From the NCBI RefSeq assembly GCF_001468465.1, contig NZ_LNSA01000003.1, forward strand, positions 1-64,000: a DNA stretch of 64,000 bases, given 5' to 3'. How positions within the stretch are numbered: position 1 is the stretch's first letter; each line of letters begins with the position of its first letter. The position numbers were made by a program, and so were the translations under genes. Below are positions 25,818 to 38,951 of this stretch, piece by piece. This DNA is from Sphingopyxis sp. H115 (lineage in GTDB: Bacteria > Pseudomonadota > Alphaproteobacteria > Sphingomonadales > Sphingomonadaceae). The notes beneath the pieces are model-generated. The model saw only the letters and a list, made by a program, of their open reading frames with translations. It searched no databases and was not told the origin of the DNA.

Positions 25818-27656
25818 TCACCGCATCGCGCGCGCATCCCGTCCGGCGATCCTTTTCGCTTCGGCCAGCGCCGGATAGGTCGGCGGCAAGCGGTCAGCGG
25901 CGTCCAGAGCCGACAGGCAAGTCCGCGCCGACTGCCGGGCCGCCGCCTCGTCGCGCCGCGCCAGCGCGATCCGCGCCGACAGGCAATGCAGACGCGCGCG
26001 CCACGGATGGTCGGGCATAAAACCGCTGCGATCCATCGCCTGCGCCGCGCGGCGGCGTTCGTCCTCGGCCTCGTCGGTCTTGCCCAATGCCGCCAGAGCG
26101 CGCGCCCAACGCATATGGAAATGCGCCGCTTTGCCCTCGCGACCATAAAGCACGCGGGCGCCCGTCTGCCGCGCTTCGCGCAGCAGTGCGGCGGCGCGAT
26201 CTTCCTCGCCCGTTCGCGCCTCGGCCAGCGCCAGTTCGCTCATCGCATAAAGCGTCCAGAAATGGTCCGATCCCAGGCTTTCGCGATAACGCGCGAGCAG
26301 CGGGCGCAGGATCGCACGAGCGCCGGCCCAATCGCGCTGCCACAGGGCAGCGATGCCGCGGCTATAGTCGGGCGACAGCGATTCGGGATGATCGGCGCCC
26401 AGCGACGCATCGAAAATCGTTTGGGCGCGCTCCAGATGCTCCTCCGCCTTCGCAAATTGCCCCGCCGACACCAGGAAATCGCCATAGTCGGCATGCGCCC
26501 AGCCGGTCAGCGGATGGGCATCACCCAGCGTCGTCTGCCGAATCGTAAGATGCCGCCGGAACGCGCCTTCGGCTAGGTCGAAGCGCGCCAGCTTGCGCAG
26601 GCTGAGCGCGTTGAACCATTCGGCGTCGGCGCGTTCGGCAGCCGATAAGCCTTTGGCATGTTGCAGCACGCCCGCGAGTGCCGCGGCCGCCGCGTCATAT
26701 TCGCCGATTTCGAATTGCAACTTGGCGCGGGTGATTTGCGCCGCGCGCAGCTGCGACGAGCGTGTCGCGCGGGCGACCTGTTCGGCACGCAGACAGATGC
26801 GTTCGGCGCGGCGCGTTTCGCCTGCCAGCCGCAGATTTTGGCACAGGCCGATATCGACGGGGACATTCTGGCGCGCCATCGCGCCGTGCAGCCGTGTGTT
26901 AAGCACCTGCGCCCGATCGAAATGGCTCACTGCCTTTTCATATTCGCCCCAGCCCGAAAAGGCTTGCGCGACGGTGCGGTGTAGAATCGCGCGCGCGGCG
27001 GGATCGTTGCGCAGCCGATTGTCGATCGTCGCGGCAGAGCGTTCGACGACTTGCCGCACCGACTGGTCGCGATACCCCGGTGCATAGGGATCGGCGGACG
27101 CCAGTAGGTCGGAAGACAGAAAGGCGAGCAGCACCTCGACCTCGCGTTCCTGTTCGGCCAATTGTGCGCGCGCGGAAAGGACCCACCATGCGGCAAATCC
27201 CGCCGCGGCCAGGCCGATCGCCGCGATCGCCACCGCAGCACTCGTGGTCGCGCGGCGCCGGTCACCGAACAGGCGCGCACGAAGCCGCGTCACGAGGCCG
27301 CTGCCCGCCGCGGAGCCAGCCGCCAAGTCCGTGAGACGCCGGACCGGACCGGTCAGCCGATAGCCACTGCCATAAACCGCCTCGATTCGCGCGCCATCGG
27401 TGCCCAGCGCCTGCCGCAGCCGACCGATCGCCTTGGCCAGCGAATTTTCGTGGACGACACGGCCCGGCCAGCCAGTTTCGAGCAGTTCGTCCTTGCCGAG
27501 CGGTGCATCGACGTGGCGCAGCAACGCGGCAAGCAGCGCGGCGCAGCTGCGATCGATCTCAACGGCCTGGCCGGCGACGGTCAGGCGACCGGCCGCTTCA
27601 TCGAACAGGGTGTGGCCGAACCGCCACCGGCCGGATTCGCTGTCGTTTACCCCCAT
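25818..27656 (-). CDS. Membrane-anchored winged-helix regulator with TPR repeats
   Basis: 612 aa. Residues 10-102 are an OmpR/CadC-type winged helix (GKDELLETGWPGRVVHENSLAKAIGRL is the recognition part, read in pieces; ends VYGSGYRL). A single membrane helix follows at about 138-160 (AAVAIAAIGLAAAGFAAWWV), then ~430 residues of TPR-like helical repeats on the far side. This is the CadC-like layout: a sensor beyond the membrane linked to a cytoplasmic DNA-binding domain. Its winged helix is nearly the same as in the next gene, so the two are duplicates. It stands just upstream of the secreted-protein run and is its likely regulator. Confidence 0.8.
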   Translation of the reverse strand: MGVNDSESGRWRFGHTLFDEAAGRLTVAGQAVEIDRSCAALLAALLRHVDAPLGKDELLETGWPGRVVHENSLAKAIGRLRQALGTDGARIEAVYGSGYRLTGPVRRLTDLAAGSAAGSGLVTRLRARLFGDRRRATTSAAVAIAAIGLAAAGFAAWWVLSARAQLAEQEREVEVLLAFLSSDLLASADPYAPGYRDQSVRQVVERSAATIDNRLRNDPAARAILHRTVAQAFSGWGEYEKAVSHFDRAQVLNTRLHGAMARQNVPVDIGLCQNLRLAGETRRAERICLRAEQVARATRSSQLRAAQITRAKLQFEIGEYDAAAAALAGVLQHAKGLSAAERADAEWFNALSLRKLARFDLAEGAFRRHLTIRQTTLGDAHPLTGWAHADYGDFLVSAGQFAKAEEHLERAQTIFDASLGADHPESLSPDYSRGIAALWQRDWAGARAILRPLLARYRESLGSDHFWTLYAMSELALAEARTGEEDRAAALLREARQTGARVLYGREGKAAHFHMRWARALAALGKTDEAEDERRRAAQAMDRSGFMPDHPWRARLHCLSARIALARRDEAAARQSARTCLSALDAADRLPPTYPALAEAKRIAGRDARAMR

Positions 27657-27707
27657 GTCCTTGTCATAGCCGCAAAACGGTGCGGCACAATGCGCCGGGC
27701 GCAGGCA

Positions 27708-28553
27708 TTATCGATCGTCGCGGGCCGGGAGCAGGAAACTGTACAGCCCGTCCGAAGTCACCGCGACCCCCTGCCCGCCGTGCTCCGCCAGCAGGTCGCG
27801 CTGCGCCTGCGACGGCATGATCGTATAGAGATAAAAGGGCGTGTGATCGCCGCGCGCGCGCATCGCTTGTACAAGCTCCAACCCGGCGAGCGGATTGCCG
27901 TGGCGCCCCATGTCCGACACCACCGCGTCGTAGCGATACATGGCGAGCAGCTTCAGCGCATCCTCGCTCGACGTGACGCTATAGACCGCCATGCATCGCC
28001 GTTCCAGAAAGCGCCTTTCCTTCGCATTATTTTCGGGATGATCGTCGACCCACAGGATACGGCCCATGACGTCGGGCGCTTCCCCGATCTTAAGCGCCGA
28101 CTCGTTCGGCTGAGCACGGAAGAGGGCGGCGGCGAGCAGCGCGCAAATCCCGACGATCGCGACCAGCGCGAGGAGGACACGCGGGCGGCGCCACGGCGGC
28201 GACGGGTTCGAAGGCGTTGAAGGCGTCGGCGCCTTGTCGGTATCTTGGACGAACCGATAGCCATGCCCATAGACCGCCTCGATACGCCAGCCATCATCAC
28301 CCAGCGCCTGGCGCAGTCGCCCGATCGCCTTGGCGAGCGAATTTTCGTGAACGGCCCGTCCCGGCCAGCCCGTTTCCAGCAAATAATCCTTGCCAAGAGG
28401 CTCGTCGGCATGACGGACAAGCGCCGCGAGCAGCGCCGCGCAACTGCGATCGATCTCGACGGATTGCCCGTCGACAGTCAGCCGCCCATCCGCTTCGTCG
28501 AACAGAATCGCGCCGAAACGCCACCTGCCGGATTCGTCGTCGTCTACCCCCAT
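27708..28553 (-). CDS. Winged-helix / membrane helix / receiver-like regulator
   Basis: 281 aa from ATG 28553, whose product start MGVDDDESGRWRFG mirrors the paralogue. The winged helix is at 10-102, a Pro-rich linker to 122, a membrane helix at about 124-146 (VLLALVAIVGICALLAAALF), and a receiver-like domain at 163-277: ILWVDDHPENN (acidic pair 170-171), YDAVVSDMGR (Asp214 at the phospho-acceptor place) and FYLYTIM for the Ser/Thr strand. The usual Lys of the last strand is missing (GVAVTSDG). With one membrane helix the receiver would face the periplasm, which would be odd for a phosphorylated domain; either topology differs or the domain senses something else. Confidence 0.75.
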   Translation of the reverse strand: MGVDDDESGRWRFGAILFDEADGRLTVDGQSVEIDRSCAALLAALVRHADEPLGKDYLLETGWPGRAVHENSLAKAIGRLRQALGDDGWRIEAVYGHGYRFVQDTDKAPTPSTPSNPSPPWRRPRVLLALVAIVGICALLAAALFRAQPNESALKIGEAPDVMGRILWVDDHPENNAKERRFLERRCMAVYSVTSSEDALKLLAMYRYDAVVSDMGRHGNPLAGLELVQAMRARGDHTPFYLYTIMPSQAQRDLLAEHGGQGVAVTSDGLYSFLLPARDDR

Positions 28554-28714
28554 GGACTTTTCATAGCCGGAAACTGGCTGCACTCAATCCGCTCTGTCCC
28601 GCGCCATGTCTCTGGAAAAGTAGCGCGATCAATGCAAGCCAAGCCATCGCGCGTGCTCCAACTAAATCCTGTAGGAGACCGGCCGGAGAAGCGTTCAGTG
28701 CCTTCTTCGGCGGT

Positions 28715-29108
28715 CTAGATTTCGGGTCGTTCGGAATCGCCGCGCTGGACAAGATAGCGAGGCGTCAGGCTCGCATCCTCGATCTTGGGGAGAATGACAT
28801 TCGTACCCGACCGGCATTCTGCGAGTGCGGGAACGGGGGAGCTTAGGAAGCTCGTCGAGCTTCGACGTGCGGATCTTGGCGATTAACCCAAGCCGCCTCG
28901 ATATCCGAGCGAAGTCCTCGACGCCCCGAGGCTCTTCGCCCCGCCCGCGGTCATGGATCATCCGCGCGGGATCAGCGGGCGTCCCGAGAAATTTCGCCAG
29001 AAGAACGAAACAGATAAGCGAAGGGTCGAGCGGCTTCTCGGGCAAAAGTTGAACTGCCTCCGCGGCGGACGCGTGTTCGGCCACATTCGCTTCGTCCGCG
29101 TCCGACAT
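28715..29108 (-). pseudogene. Decayed N-terminus of a type I secretion ATPase
   Basis: The first ~105 codons from 29108 read like the C39-peptidase-like domain of an RtxB/HlyB-type ABC transporter (LDPSLICFVLLAKFLG, ISRRLGLIAKIRTSKLDELPKL). At about 28855 the frame shifts: the next frame continues the family sequence (VPALAECRSGTNVILPKIED, then YLVQRGDSERPE) until a stop at 28715. The membrane and ATPase domains are absent. It is therefore a truncated, frameshifted remnant, lying next to the edge of the putative mobile element. Confidence 0.65.
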
Positions 29109-29599
29109 GCGTCCCTTATCTAAACCTCAAATTCGAACCAGCGCCGCGCACTGTCGGCCACTCGCGGAGCTTCTGGCTGCCGTATCATTCTTTCCGCCGC
29201 GAAGAATAGGCATCTAAAATTACTGTCTAATCTGGAGGCAAATAGTCTCGAAGCGACCATGCGCGGCTCCCGAGTGTTAGAATGTGAAGGACGTTGCTGC
29301 GGCTGCCGAGCTTGGGGATGATCTTCGGGTTGCGAAGGTCGCAGGATCGGCCGGCACAGGCTTCCAGCAATTTTAGGAGATATCCTCGGACCACAGGGTG
29401 GCGGCAGGGCTGGATTCGAGCCCGCCAGCGTCGCTTGCCGACGCGGTCCAGCCAGGAAGGGCTGGTTCGATCGCGATGTCGGGGAGATGGTGGCAGGGCT
29501 TGTATCGAACCAGTAGACTAACTATTGATTTTATTATCTTTATTTTCCAGATAAATTTTTCTATCCCCACATTTACCCCCACACTCCCTGTGTGCTGGG
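29109..29599. other. Non-coding junction region
   Basis: About 490 bases with no credible gene. It contains the T-arm-like repeats listed separately, an A/T-rich block (about 29515-29565), and two short direct repeats, TCCCCACA and CCCCCACA, at 29564-29583. Pyrimidine-rich CCCCACA repeats next to an A/T-rich stretch are what I would expect beside an integrase attachment site. Confidence 0.5.
29397..29511. repeat. Three imperfect T-arm-like repeats (possible attachment-site scars)
   Basis: AGGGCTGGATTCGA (29406-29419), AGGGCTGGTTCGA (29458-29470) and AGGGCTTGTATCGA (29496-29509) are similar; the first and third share a longer match that begins GGCAGGGCT and ends TCGA-CC. A related GGATTCGAACTG lies inverted at 29613-29624. 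They look like pieces of a tRNA T-arm, but no tRNA folds around them. Confidence 0.4.
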
Positions 29600-29755
29600 T
29601 CAAAAATAACCACAGTTCGAATCCAAAAATGCATCGTCGAATCGGTCAAAATTGAGCAGGTGGCGGGGCGCATCAAGATAGTCAAAGGCGTCATGTTGTG
29701 CAGCCGCGCCGGACGCTATTAAGGCCGCATCGGCTCCGCTATCCATTGATGACAT
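29600..29755 (-). CDS. Short, probably truncated gene after chrA
   Basis: 51 aa from ATG 29755, with GGGGGAGG four bases upstream, and 46 bases after the chrA stop, so it is well placed as an operon member. The product starts MSSMDSGADAALIASGAAAQ and ends in a stretch coded by one of the T-arm-like repeats (GGATTCGAACTG on this strand). I think the gene was cut at the element boundary and its last residues are foreign. No family recognised. Confidence 0.4.
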   Translation of the reverse strand: MSSMDSGADAALIASGAAAQHDAFDYLDAPRHLLNFDRFDDAFLDSNCGYF

Positions 29756-29801
29756 CCGACCTCCCCCAAAAGGGCAATCGGCACGGGCGCCTATCATGGC
29801 A

Positions 29802-30989
29802 TCACAGACCCAATAGCCAGCCCGCAATGCCGCCGGCGATGACGAGCGCGGGCAGGACGAACTTCCCCTTGAGCCGCCAGACGAGAATGAGCGCAGCGAC
29901 GAAGAGCAGCACTGGCAATAATATACTCGATGCCCGGGCGACGGTCGACCAGCCCAATTGAACTAGCGTAGCGGCGATCACGCCAACCACGGCGGCGGCC
30001 ACGCCAGCGAGAAGCCCGTGCAGTGCCGGATTCTCGATCACGGCTTCGAGGCGCTCGAAGAAGATCATCGAGAAGGCAAAGGCTGGGAGGAACATGCCCG
30101 CCGTGATGGCGATGGCACCTGCCCATCCGCCTGCGACATAACCCGCGAAAGTCGCGAATATGACAAGCGGCGCCGGCAAGACGCCCGCAAGAGCGACACC
30201 ATCGAGAAACGAGCCATCGGAGAGCCAGCCCCGCCCAACGGTGTCGGCTCTGACATAGGGAATGGCCGTATAAGCGCCCCCGAAGGTCAACATGCCGCCC
30301 TTCAACCCTGCCGCGAAGAGCGCGAGCGCCGTGACCGTCCCGCCCGCGCCTCCGGAGGTGACCGGTTGAAACGGGTTGGCTGCCGGAATGACGAAACCCA
30401 GTGCCACCGCAGCGAGGGCGATAAGCACGGCGATCGTCCGCCTTTCCGATATCGCATAGACCAGCCCGCCAGCCAGAAGCGGTATCCAGAATGAAACCCC
30501 GGCGAGCGTGGCCGCAAAGCTCGCCGCGGCAATGATCCAGAGCAACAGATCTTCGAGAATATGACTGCCGATCCGGTGCACGGCACGCAGGATGATCGCG
30601 AGCACCACAACCTGAATTCCGAAAAAGATGCTGGCTGCGCCGGGTAAGCCGACGATCCAGCCTTCATAAAGCCATGCCGCGAGAAGCATCAGGAAGAAGC
30701 CGGGCAGCATGAAGCCGAGCCCGGCAAGCAGCCCGCCGATCCGGCCACGCGCCACCATGCCGAGATGGACGCAAAGCTCGTGCGCCTCCGGCCCCGGAAG
30801 AATCTGCATGACCGCCAACAGCCGGTTGAAGCGCGCGGGCGATATCCAACGCTCCTCCTCGACGAGGGCGTGCCGCACCATCGCGATTTGTGCGACGGGG
30901 CCGCCGAAGGCGAGGCAGCCGAAACGAAGAAATTTCAGGAACAGCCGTGTGAGACTAAGGGTCGGCGGTGAAGGTTCGGACGTCGTCAT
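29802..30989 (-). CDS. chrA: Chromate transporter ChrA
   Basis: 395 aa from ATG 30989 (AGGAG upstream). Two homologous halves, each beginning with the CHR signature: FGCLAFGGPVAQIAMVRH and ILPGPEAHELCVHLG in the first, GGMLTFGGAYTAIPYVR and GVLPAPLVIFATFAGY in the second. About ten to twelve membrane helices. ChrA proteins export chromate across the inner membrane. No chrB or chrF regulator is found; it is divergent from the metal-efflux operon, with a 232-base shared upstream region. Confidence 0.9.
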   Translation of the reverse strand: MTTSEPSPPTLSLTRLFLKFLRFGCLAFGGPVAQIAMVRHALVEEERWISPARFNRLLAVMQILPGPEAHELCVHLGMVARGRIGGLLAGLGFMLPGFFLMLLAAWLYEGWIVGLPGAASIFFGIQVVVLAIILRAVHRIGSHILEDLLLWIIAAASFAATLAGVSFWIPLLAGGLVYAISERRTIAVLIALAAVALGFVIPAANPFQPVTSGGAGGTVTALALFAAGLKGGMLTFGGAYTAIPYVRADTVGRGWLSDGSFLDGVALAGVLPAPLVIFATFAGYVAGGWAGAIAITAGMFLPAFAFSMIFFERLEAVIENPALHGLLAGVAAAVVGVIAATLVQLGWSTVARASSILLPVLLFVAALILVWRLKGKFVLPALVIAGGIAGWLLGL

Positions 30990-31221
30990 GCCAAGCGCGC
31001 TCCTGCCGCGAATCGCGGCCCGTGGAGCGGAACTTGGGCGGCTTCCCGCCTGGACGGGCGTCCGCATTGCCCGTTCGCGCAGCTATATCGCCCGCGCGGA
31101 CAAAAGGAAGACAGAGTTTCCAGCCTCGCGGCGCGCTGGCCTATGCCCGCTCTTTCAATTCGGCGCTGATGTCCGCCCCGCCGGGTTGCCAACTGGCGGC
31201 CTCCCAATTACACGCTTTGGG

Positions 31222-31653
31222 GTGATCCGTTCGACTGCCCTTTTCGACCGTCTGATCGCGGCACTCTGCGTCGCGCTGATGATCGCCTATGCGGCGGCGG
31301 TGCCGGCGAAGGCGGCCGACCAGATCCAGCACAGCCCGGCCTTCATGATCTCGCACGACCATGGCGATGTCGGTAATTTTACGCTCGACGCGGTGCATGA
31401 CAGTCACGACGAGCATGCCGATCATCATGACGATGCGCCTGCCGATGACGAAGGAACGCGCGCCGACCATTTGGCGGGCGGACATCATCATCATGGCGAT
31501 ACCGGACCCAATCTACTCGTGCCGAATGCGGCGGTGGCGGCAGCAATTGCGGTCAGCGCAGCGCTGCATGGCATCGGCAAGGACCGGCAATTCGCGGGCC
31601 TGAGACCCATCGGGCCCGAGCGCCCTCCCAGACTTGGCTCGCTGACCGCCTGA
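31222..31653 (+). CDS. His-rich periplasmic protein at the head of the metal-efflux operon
   Basis: 143 aa from GTG 31222. A hydrophobic N-terminus (LFDRLIAALCVALMIAYAAA) acts as signal or anchor. The mature part is full of His and Asp (SHDHGDVGN, HDSHDEHADHHDDAPADD, GGHHHHGDTG), then a second hydrophobic stretch (AAVAAAIAVSAALHG). Similar small His-rich proteins head czc/ncc/cus-type operons (CzcI- or CnrX-like position) and may buffer or sense metal. The upstream reading frame stays open, so the start is not certain. Confidence 0.6.
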   Translation: MIRSTALFDRLIAALCVALMIAYAAAVPAKAADQIQHSPAFMISHDHGDVGNFTLDAVHDSHDEHADHHDDAPADDEGTRADHLAGGHHHHGDTGPNLLVPNAAVAAAIAVSAALHGIGKDRQFAGLRPIGPERPPRLGSLTA

Positions 31654-31712
31654 GTTCCCGCGCCTCCTGAGGCGTGGGATGTTCCCATGCCTTTCAGCGA
31701 GGCCATTATCAC

Positions 31713-32992
31713 ATGTACTTCAAATCTCGAGCGCGCCTCGGCGCGCATGCTATCCGCAGGGCCCTGCTCTCCGGAGGCGTCCTGCTGGCTGCGAGCGCAC
31801 AGCCTGTCTGGGCGCAAAATCTAGGTCTCGACGAAGCGCTATCGCGCGTCGCGACAAGCGATCCCGCCATTGCCGCGAACGCCGCGCGCCTCGAGGCCGC
31901 GGACGCCGCCATATTGCAGGCCGACGTCCGACCGCGCGATGTCGTCGGGGTCGACTTCGAGGATTTTGCGGGCACCGGTCCCTATTCTCCGCTCAATCGC
32001 TCGCAAACCACCGGCTGGTACGAGCGAACCTGGGAGCGCGGCGGCAAGCGCGAGGCGCGCATCGGCGCCGCGCGCGCCGACGTCGCTGTTGTCGGTGCGC
32101 AAAACCGCGTCCGCCTGCTCGACCGGCTTGCACGGGTACAAGCGGCGTGGGTCGAGGCGCTCGCCGCCGAGGCGGCTATTCCCATTGCCGAGGCGCGGCT
32201 CGCCGATCTGAAGCGCGTCGAACTCGATGTCGTAAAGCGGGTCACCGGCGCGCTCGATCCGTGGTTCGCCGCCGAGCGAGCGCGCACCAACGTGACGCAG
32301 GCCGAGATTGCGGTCGAACAGGCACGCGAGAATGCCCGTATCGCCCGCTCCGCATTGGCGGCCTGGTGGGGTGGAACGGGAGAATTCAAACTCGATCCGG
32401 CGCTGTTCCAGAATGTCGAGTTCTCCGTTCCGGCGGGCGGAGATTCGGTCGATGTCGCAGTGCTGAACGCCGAGCTCGCGGCGGCTGGTGCCAAGGTTAA
32501 GCTCGCGGAGAGCGGCAATGTCGCCGACCCCAGCGGGCGTGTCGGCCTGCGTCATTTCGGCGAAGGCAACGACTTCGCGGTGATGGTCGGCGGCTCGATT
32601 CCGCTCGGAACCAAGGCGGCGAACCGCGGCAATGTGATCCGCGCCGAGGCCGACCAGCGCGCCATCGAAGCGGATGTCGCGGTCGCACGGATCGAGATCG
32701 AACGCGAGATCGACAAGCTGATCGCGGACCGCCGCCTGATCGCGGCCGAAGTGAAGCGGATCGATGCCGAAGTGCTGCCGAGCGCAAATCGCGCGACGCG
32801 GCTGATCCGCGACGGGCTTGCACGCGGCGGCACCGCTTTCACCTTCCTTGAATATGCGCAGGCGCAGACCGCCGTGAACGAGGCGCAGACGCGCCGCGTC
32901 GAACTGCTCCGGCGCTTTCATTTGCTCGGCGTAAGGCTCGACCGTCTCACCGGTCGCCACACGCCCCTTCTTGCCACGATGGAGACGATCCG

Positions 32993-32996
<4 letters not shown>
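31713..32996 (+). CDS. czcC: CzcC-type outer-membrane efflux protein
   Basis: 427 aa from ATG 31713, preceded by GAGG. A signal peptide ends at PVWAQ. Two TolC-like halves with long helical stretches (AAILQADVRPRDVVGVDFED, KREARIGAARADVAVVGAQ, EADQRAIEADVAVARIEIER) identify the OMF family used by heavy-metal RND pumps. It forms the outer-membrane duct of the tripartite pump. The stop overlaps the czcB start (ATGA). Confidence 0.85.
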
Positions 32997-37478
<4,482 letters not shown>

Positions 37479-37536
37479 TCGCTTGCCCCGCGTGCCCGTT
37501 CGGCGCGCGGGGCGTTCCCCTTCAAGGAGACTATCC

Positions 37537-38259
37537 ATGTTCACCCGCACGCTCGCGCCACCGGGGTCAACAACTCGAAGGCTTTTGCTTGCTACAAGCC
37601 TGATCCTCCTCTTCCTCGCAGCTGGCGCCGAAGCCTGGGCCCACAATGTCGCCGAAGGCGACAAGGGCTATATCCAGGAAAGCAGCGGCGTCCTCTTCTG
37701 GCCGTTCGTCTATCTCGGCGCCAAGCATATGGTCACCGGCTACGACCATCTGCTCTTCCTCTTCGGTGTGATCTTCTTCCTCTACCGGATGAAGGACATC
37801 GGCCTTTATGTGACGCTTTTCGCGATCGGCCATTCGACGACGATGCTGTTCGGTGTGCTCACCGGCATCAGCGCGAATGCTTATGTCATCGACGCGATCA
37901 TCGGGCTGTCGGTCGTCTACAAGGCGCTCGACAATCTCGGCGCCTATCAGCGCTGGTTCGGCTTCCAGCCGAACACCAAGGCCGCGACGCTCATCTTCGG
38001 CTTCTTCCACGGCTTCGGTCTCGCGACGAAGATCATCGAGTTCGAGATCGCCAATGAGGGGCTGATCCCCAACCTCCTCGCATTCAACATCGGCGTCGAG
38101 ATTGGGCAGCTGCTCGCGCTAGGCGCCATCCTGATCCTCATGGGGTACTGGCGCCGCACCCCCAGTTTCATGCGCCATGCCTTCGCCGCCAACGTGCTGC
38201 TGATGACCGCGGGCTTCGTGCTCGTCGGCTACCAGCTCGCCGGCTATGCCATCAGCTAA
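37537..38259 (+). CDS. HupE/UreJ-family membrane protein
   Basis: 240 aa from ATG 37537, with AAGGAGA seven bases upstream. A signal-like helix ends at EAWAH; the mature start HNVAEGDKGYIQE and the motif GYDHLLFLFGVIFFLY are HupE/UreJ hallmarks, as is GIGHST-like FAIGHSTTM. About six membrane helices, several His in them (HDLL-type, FGFFHGFGLA). The family is linked to nickel or cobalt movement, which is why I favour Ni/Co for this operon. Confidence 0.8.
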   Translation: MFTRTLAPPGSTTRRLLLATSLILLFLAAGAEAWAHNVAEGDKGYIQESSGVLFWPFVYLGAKHMVTGYDHLLFLFGVIFFLYRMKDIGLYVTLFAIGHSTTMLFGVLTGISANAYVIDAIIGLSVVYKALDNLGAYQRWFGFQPNTKAATLIFGFFHGFGLATKIIEFEIANEGLIPNLLAFNIGVEIGQLLALGAILILMGYWRRTPSFMRHAFAANVLLMTAGFVLVGYQLAGYAIS

Positions 38260-38276
38260 ATCAGAGGAAATTCATC

Positions 38277-38891
38277 ATGTTCAATTCCCAGCGTCCCAAG
38301 CTCGAAGACCTGCCGACCACCGGTCAGCTCCTCCGCGCCACCGGCCTTGCGATCGTTGCCGCCGGCGCGATCCTCGTCACGGTCGTCCTTCCCAGCGAAT
38401 ATGCGATCGACCCGACGGGCATCGGCCGCCAGCTCGGCCTCACCCAGATGGGCGAGATCAAGGCACAACTCGCCGAAGAAGCCGCTCAGGATGCGGCGGC
38501 CGAAGCAGCTGGCGCGGCCCCCGCCGCGGTTGCAACCGCAAGCGCCTCCGCGCCGAAGGCAGCCGAAACCGGACAGCGCACCGACACCATGAAGCTCACG
38601 CTCGCCCCCGGTCAGGGCGCCGAGATCAAGGCGACCATGGCGAACGGGGCAAAACTCTCGTTCGACTGGTCGGTCGAGGGCGGCCGGGTCAATTTCGACA
38701 CGCATGGCGATGCGCCCGGCGTCGATTATCACGGCTATGGCAAAGGCAAGGAGACGACGGGCGAGAAAGGCGAGCTCGTCGCGGCCTTCGACGGCAAGCA
38801 CGGCTGGTTCTGGCGCAATCGTTCGGCCGCGCCGGTGACGATTACGCTCCGCACCGAAGGCGCCTATACCGACATCCGCCGCGTCGTCTGA
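38277..38891 (+). CDS. Single-helix membrane-anchored protein of the metal operon
   Basis: 204 aa; AGAGGA lies upstream of the ATG. An N-terminal membrane helix (AIVAAGAILVTVVLP, about residues 25-40), an Ala-rich linker, then a periplasmic domain of beta character with DTHGDAPGVDYHGYGKGKE and a Trp-rich end (HGWFWRN). Proteins of this kind recur in sphingomonad ncc/czc operons next to HupE and are called transmembrane anchor proteins. Function unknown. Confidence 0.65.
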   Translation: MFNSQRPKLEDLPTTGQLLRATGLAIVAAGAILVTVVLPSEYAIDPTGIGRQLGLTQMGEIKAQLAEEAAQDAAAEAAGAAPAAVATASASAPKAAETGQRTDTMKLTLAPGQGAEIKATMANGAKLSFDWSVEGGRVNFDTHGDAPGVDYHGYGKGKETTGEKGELVAAFDGKHGWFWRNRSAAPVTITLRTEGAYTDIRRVV

Positions 38892-38951
38892 CACGCGGCA
38901 ACCGACCTCTGGCCGGCACCCCCGGCCGGAGGATCAATTCAGGATCGATCC

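Noticed and set aside
29481-29520. A tRNA 3' end on the minus strand (GGTTCGATACAAGCCCTGCCACCA-like, given here only as a motif)
   Set aside because: The T-stem does not pair (one base short) and no D- or anticodon arm lies upstream, so it is listed as a repeat and not a tRNA.
29398-29655. Open frame across the junction region
   Set aside because: It runs through the T-arm-like repeats and the A/T-rich block and has no credible start.
30709-31221. Upstream extension of the His-rich gene into chrA
   Set aside because: The frame is open but lies antisense to chrA and reads as non-protein sequence; the gene is started at GTG 31222.
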